From: Saprospiraceae bacterium
GTDB taxonomy: Bacteria > Bacteroidota > Bacteroidia > Chitinophagales > Saprospiraceae
Reading direction: 5' to 3'
NCBI GenBank assembly: GCA_020630895.1
Contig: JAHDII010000209.1
Coordinates: 1 to 5,998 of the forward strand
DNA: 5,998 nucleotides
Below are positions 4,756 through 5,998 of the stretch, piece after piece. The notes under the pieces are model-generated. The model was not told where the DNA came from and searched no databases. It saw only the letters and a program-made list of their open reading frames with translations. Numbering within the stretch: the stretch's first letter is position 1; the number at the start of each line of letters is the position of its first letter. The translations under genes and the position numbers were made by a program.

Positions 4756-5998
4756 ATTAATACAAAAAGTAATTTCATCATATAAAATTCAGGCATTTAT
4801 TATTTTTGCTTTTTGGATGTATGCTTTACTCAGTTCAGCAGAATTTATTTTATCTGTTGCAATGATTAGTATTGTTTTATTATCTCTTTTTGAAAGAAAA
4901 AAATATACAATTACGATAAGAAAAGAATTAAAAGATAATTTAAACTTATTTTTTAAAAGCAAATGGTACTTGATAAGTATTCCTTTTTTATTGGTTGCTT
5001 TTACTTCATTTTATTCTACTCATGATGCCCCTTTTTTATGGGAAAGATTAAGAATTAAAATTCCTTTTTTAATATTACCTTTTGCATTTTTTAGCATCCC
5101 TCAATTTTCGAAAAAAGATTATTTGAATATTTTTTATTTGTTTTTAGTTTTAGTTTTTATAGCATCCTGTTATGTTGCTATAAATTATAGTTTACATTTT
5201 GAAACTATCAATGAAAATATTTCAAAAGGACAACCTATTCCTACGCCTACAAATCATATTCGATTTAGTTTGATGATTGCTTTTTCGATTATTATAGGTT
5301 TTTTTCTATATCGAAAAAATCATTTTTTTAAATTGAAAAGGGAAAGATATTTTATTTTATTCATATCACTATTCTTATTATTTTTTATACATGTATTATC
5401 TGTACGAAGTGGATTAACGGTCTTTTATTTAGTGTTTTTTACATTAATTATAAGATATATTTATCTATCTAAAAAAATGCTAAAAGGTATTATTGTTTTA
5501 TTAATCCTTTTTACATTGCCCTTACTTTCTTATATTTTTATCCCAAGTTTTCAATCAAGGGTAAATTATATGGTTTGGGATATAAAAAAATATCAATCAG
5601 GAGAAGGAACAAATTATTCTGATTCGGAAAGATTGCAATCTCTATTATTAGGAAAAAAAATTATTGAAGAAAATATTTTACTAGGTGTTGGAGCAGGAGA
5701 TTTAAAATTTGAAATGGAAAAAAAATATAAAACATATTATCCTAATAATGAAGAAATGAAAATGCCCCACAACCAGTATGTTTCAATAACAGCAGGTACA
5801 GGAATTATAGGTTTTTTATTATTTTTAATAGCTGTTATATTTCCTTTATGGAATAAATTGAGATGGAATGATCCTCTATTTTTATCTTTTAATTTAATTA
5901 TTTTATTCTCATTTTTAGTAGAAAATACCATTGAAAACGCGGTAGGAATAGGATTGTATTTATTGTTCCTATTACTAGGAATGAATCATCTTAAAAAT
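4748..5998 (+). CDS. O-antigen ligase/polymerase-like membrane protein (Wzy_C), 3' end outside window
   Basis: The frame is open from here to the right edge (417 codons), so the gene is partial but probably nearly complete. It encodes a polytopic inner-membrane protein with about ten or more hydrophobic segments and matches the Wzy_C family (PF04932), which includes O-antigen ligases and polysaccharide polymerases. Family-like features are R220-S-G after a long hydrophobic run, and a large periplasmic loop at about 280-345 with S-D-S-E-R-L (291-296), G-V-G-A-G-D (313-318) and P-H341-N-Q-Y. That loop is followed by a G-T-G-I-I-G-F-L-L-F helix, and E392 lies near the last helix. The conserved Arg and His are those expected for glycosyl transfer from a lipid-linked donor. 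The substrate (O-antigen, exopolysaccharide or a protein glycan) cannot be told. No ATG exists before 4817, which falls inside the first membrane helix. I chose TTG at 4748 (an adjacent TTG is at 4745), which restores a Lys-containing N-terminus and overlaps the upstream gene by 8 bases. Confidence 0.88.
   Translation, partial: MNKLIQKVISSYKIQAFIIFAFWMYALLSSAEFILSVAMISIVLLSLFERKKYTITIRKELKDNLNLFFKSKWYLISIPFLLVAFTSFYSTHDAPFLWERLRIKIPFLILPFAFFSIPQFSKKDYLNIFYLFLVLVFIASCYVAINYSLHFETINENISKGQPIPTPTNHIRFSLMIAFSIIIGFFLYRKNHFFKLKRERYFILFISLFLLFFIHVLSVRSGLTVFYLVFFTLIIRYIYLSKKMLKGIIVLLILFTLPLLSYIFIPSFQSRVNYMVWDIKKYQSGEGTNYSDSERLQSLLLGKKIIEENILLGVGAGDLKFEMEKKYKTYYPNNEEMKMPHNQYVSITAGTGIIGFLLFLIAVIFPLWNKLRWNDPLFLSFNLIILFSFLVENTIENAVGIGLYLLFLLLGMNHLKN

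Noticed and set aside
5737..5931. Minus-strand 64-codon reading frame
   Set aside because: It lies wholly opposite the polymerase-like gene, whose frame is open over more than 1.2 kb with clear family motifs. The antisense frame has no recognisable features.
1..5998. Mobile element, CRISPR array, toxin-antitoxin or defence system
   Set aside because: No transposase, integrase, regularly spaced repeats, tRNA-adjacent att sites or defence-type domains were seen. DUF4269 has a nucleotidyltransferase-like motif reminiscent of MNT antitoxin-type enzymes, but no HEPN partner gene is adjacent.

Overview
The window is very AT-rich (by eye well under one third G+C) and reads as chromosomal DNA of a member of the Bacteroidota. 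Three things support this. Several exported proteins have signal peptides ending in A-Q. Two intergenic motifs match the Bacteroidota -7 promoter element TAnnTTTG, and start codons are preceded by A/T-rich stretches rather than Shine-Dalgarno sites. The gene families also fit: an OmpH/Skp-like chaperone, DUF4269, DUF2306 and a Wzy_C/O-antigen ligase-type polymerase. The genus cannot be fixed from this stretch.

Layout. Positions 3-1201 (minus strand) hold two small exported proteins of unknown function whose genes overlap in an ATGA junction. A short divergent intergenic region (1202-1286) separates them from a plus-strand pair: a DUF2306 integral membrane protein (1287-1961) and, 4 bases later, an exported protein of unknown function (1966-2820). 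A 197-base non-coding stretch with a perfect 17-bp palindrome precedes a small exported protein (3018-3395) that looks like an isolated gliding-motility/T9SS type B C-terminal domain. A bidirectional hairpin terminator (3476-3518) closes that gene and the convergent OmpH/Skp gene (3545-4051, minus). Back-to-back promoters in 4052-4200 serve the OmpH gene and a plus-strand pair: a DUF4269 protein with a nucleotidyltransferase-like motif (4201-4755), then an overlapping multi-membrane O-antigen ligase/polymerase-like gene. That last gene has no usable ATG at its expected start and runs off the right edge (4748-5998).

How the genes work together. Most of them concern the cell envelope: periplasmic chaperoning of outer-membrane proteins, surface polysaccharide polymerisation or ligation, and several secreted proteins. 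They are not one pathway; the order looks like ordinary chromosomal housekeeping and lineage-specific genes. I see no rRNA, tRNA, CRISPR, transposase, integrase or phage gene. No clearly new multi-gene system is evident. The best leads are the stand-alone sorting-domain-like protein, the DUF4269-polymerase pair, the coupled secreted pair at the left end, and the 17-bp palindrome.
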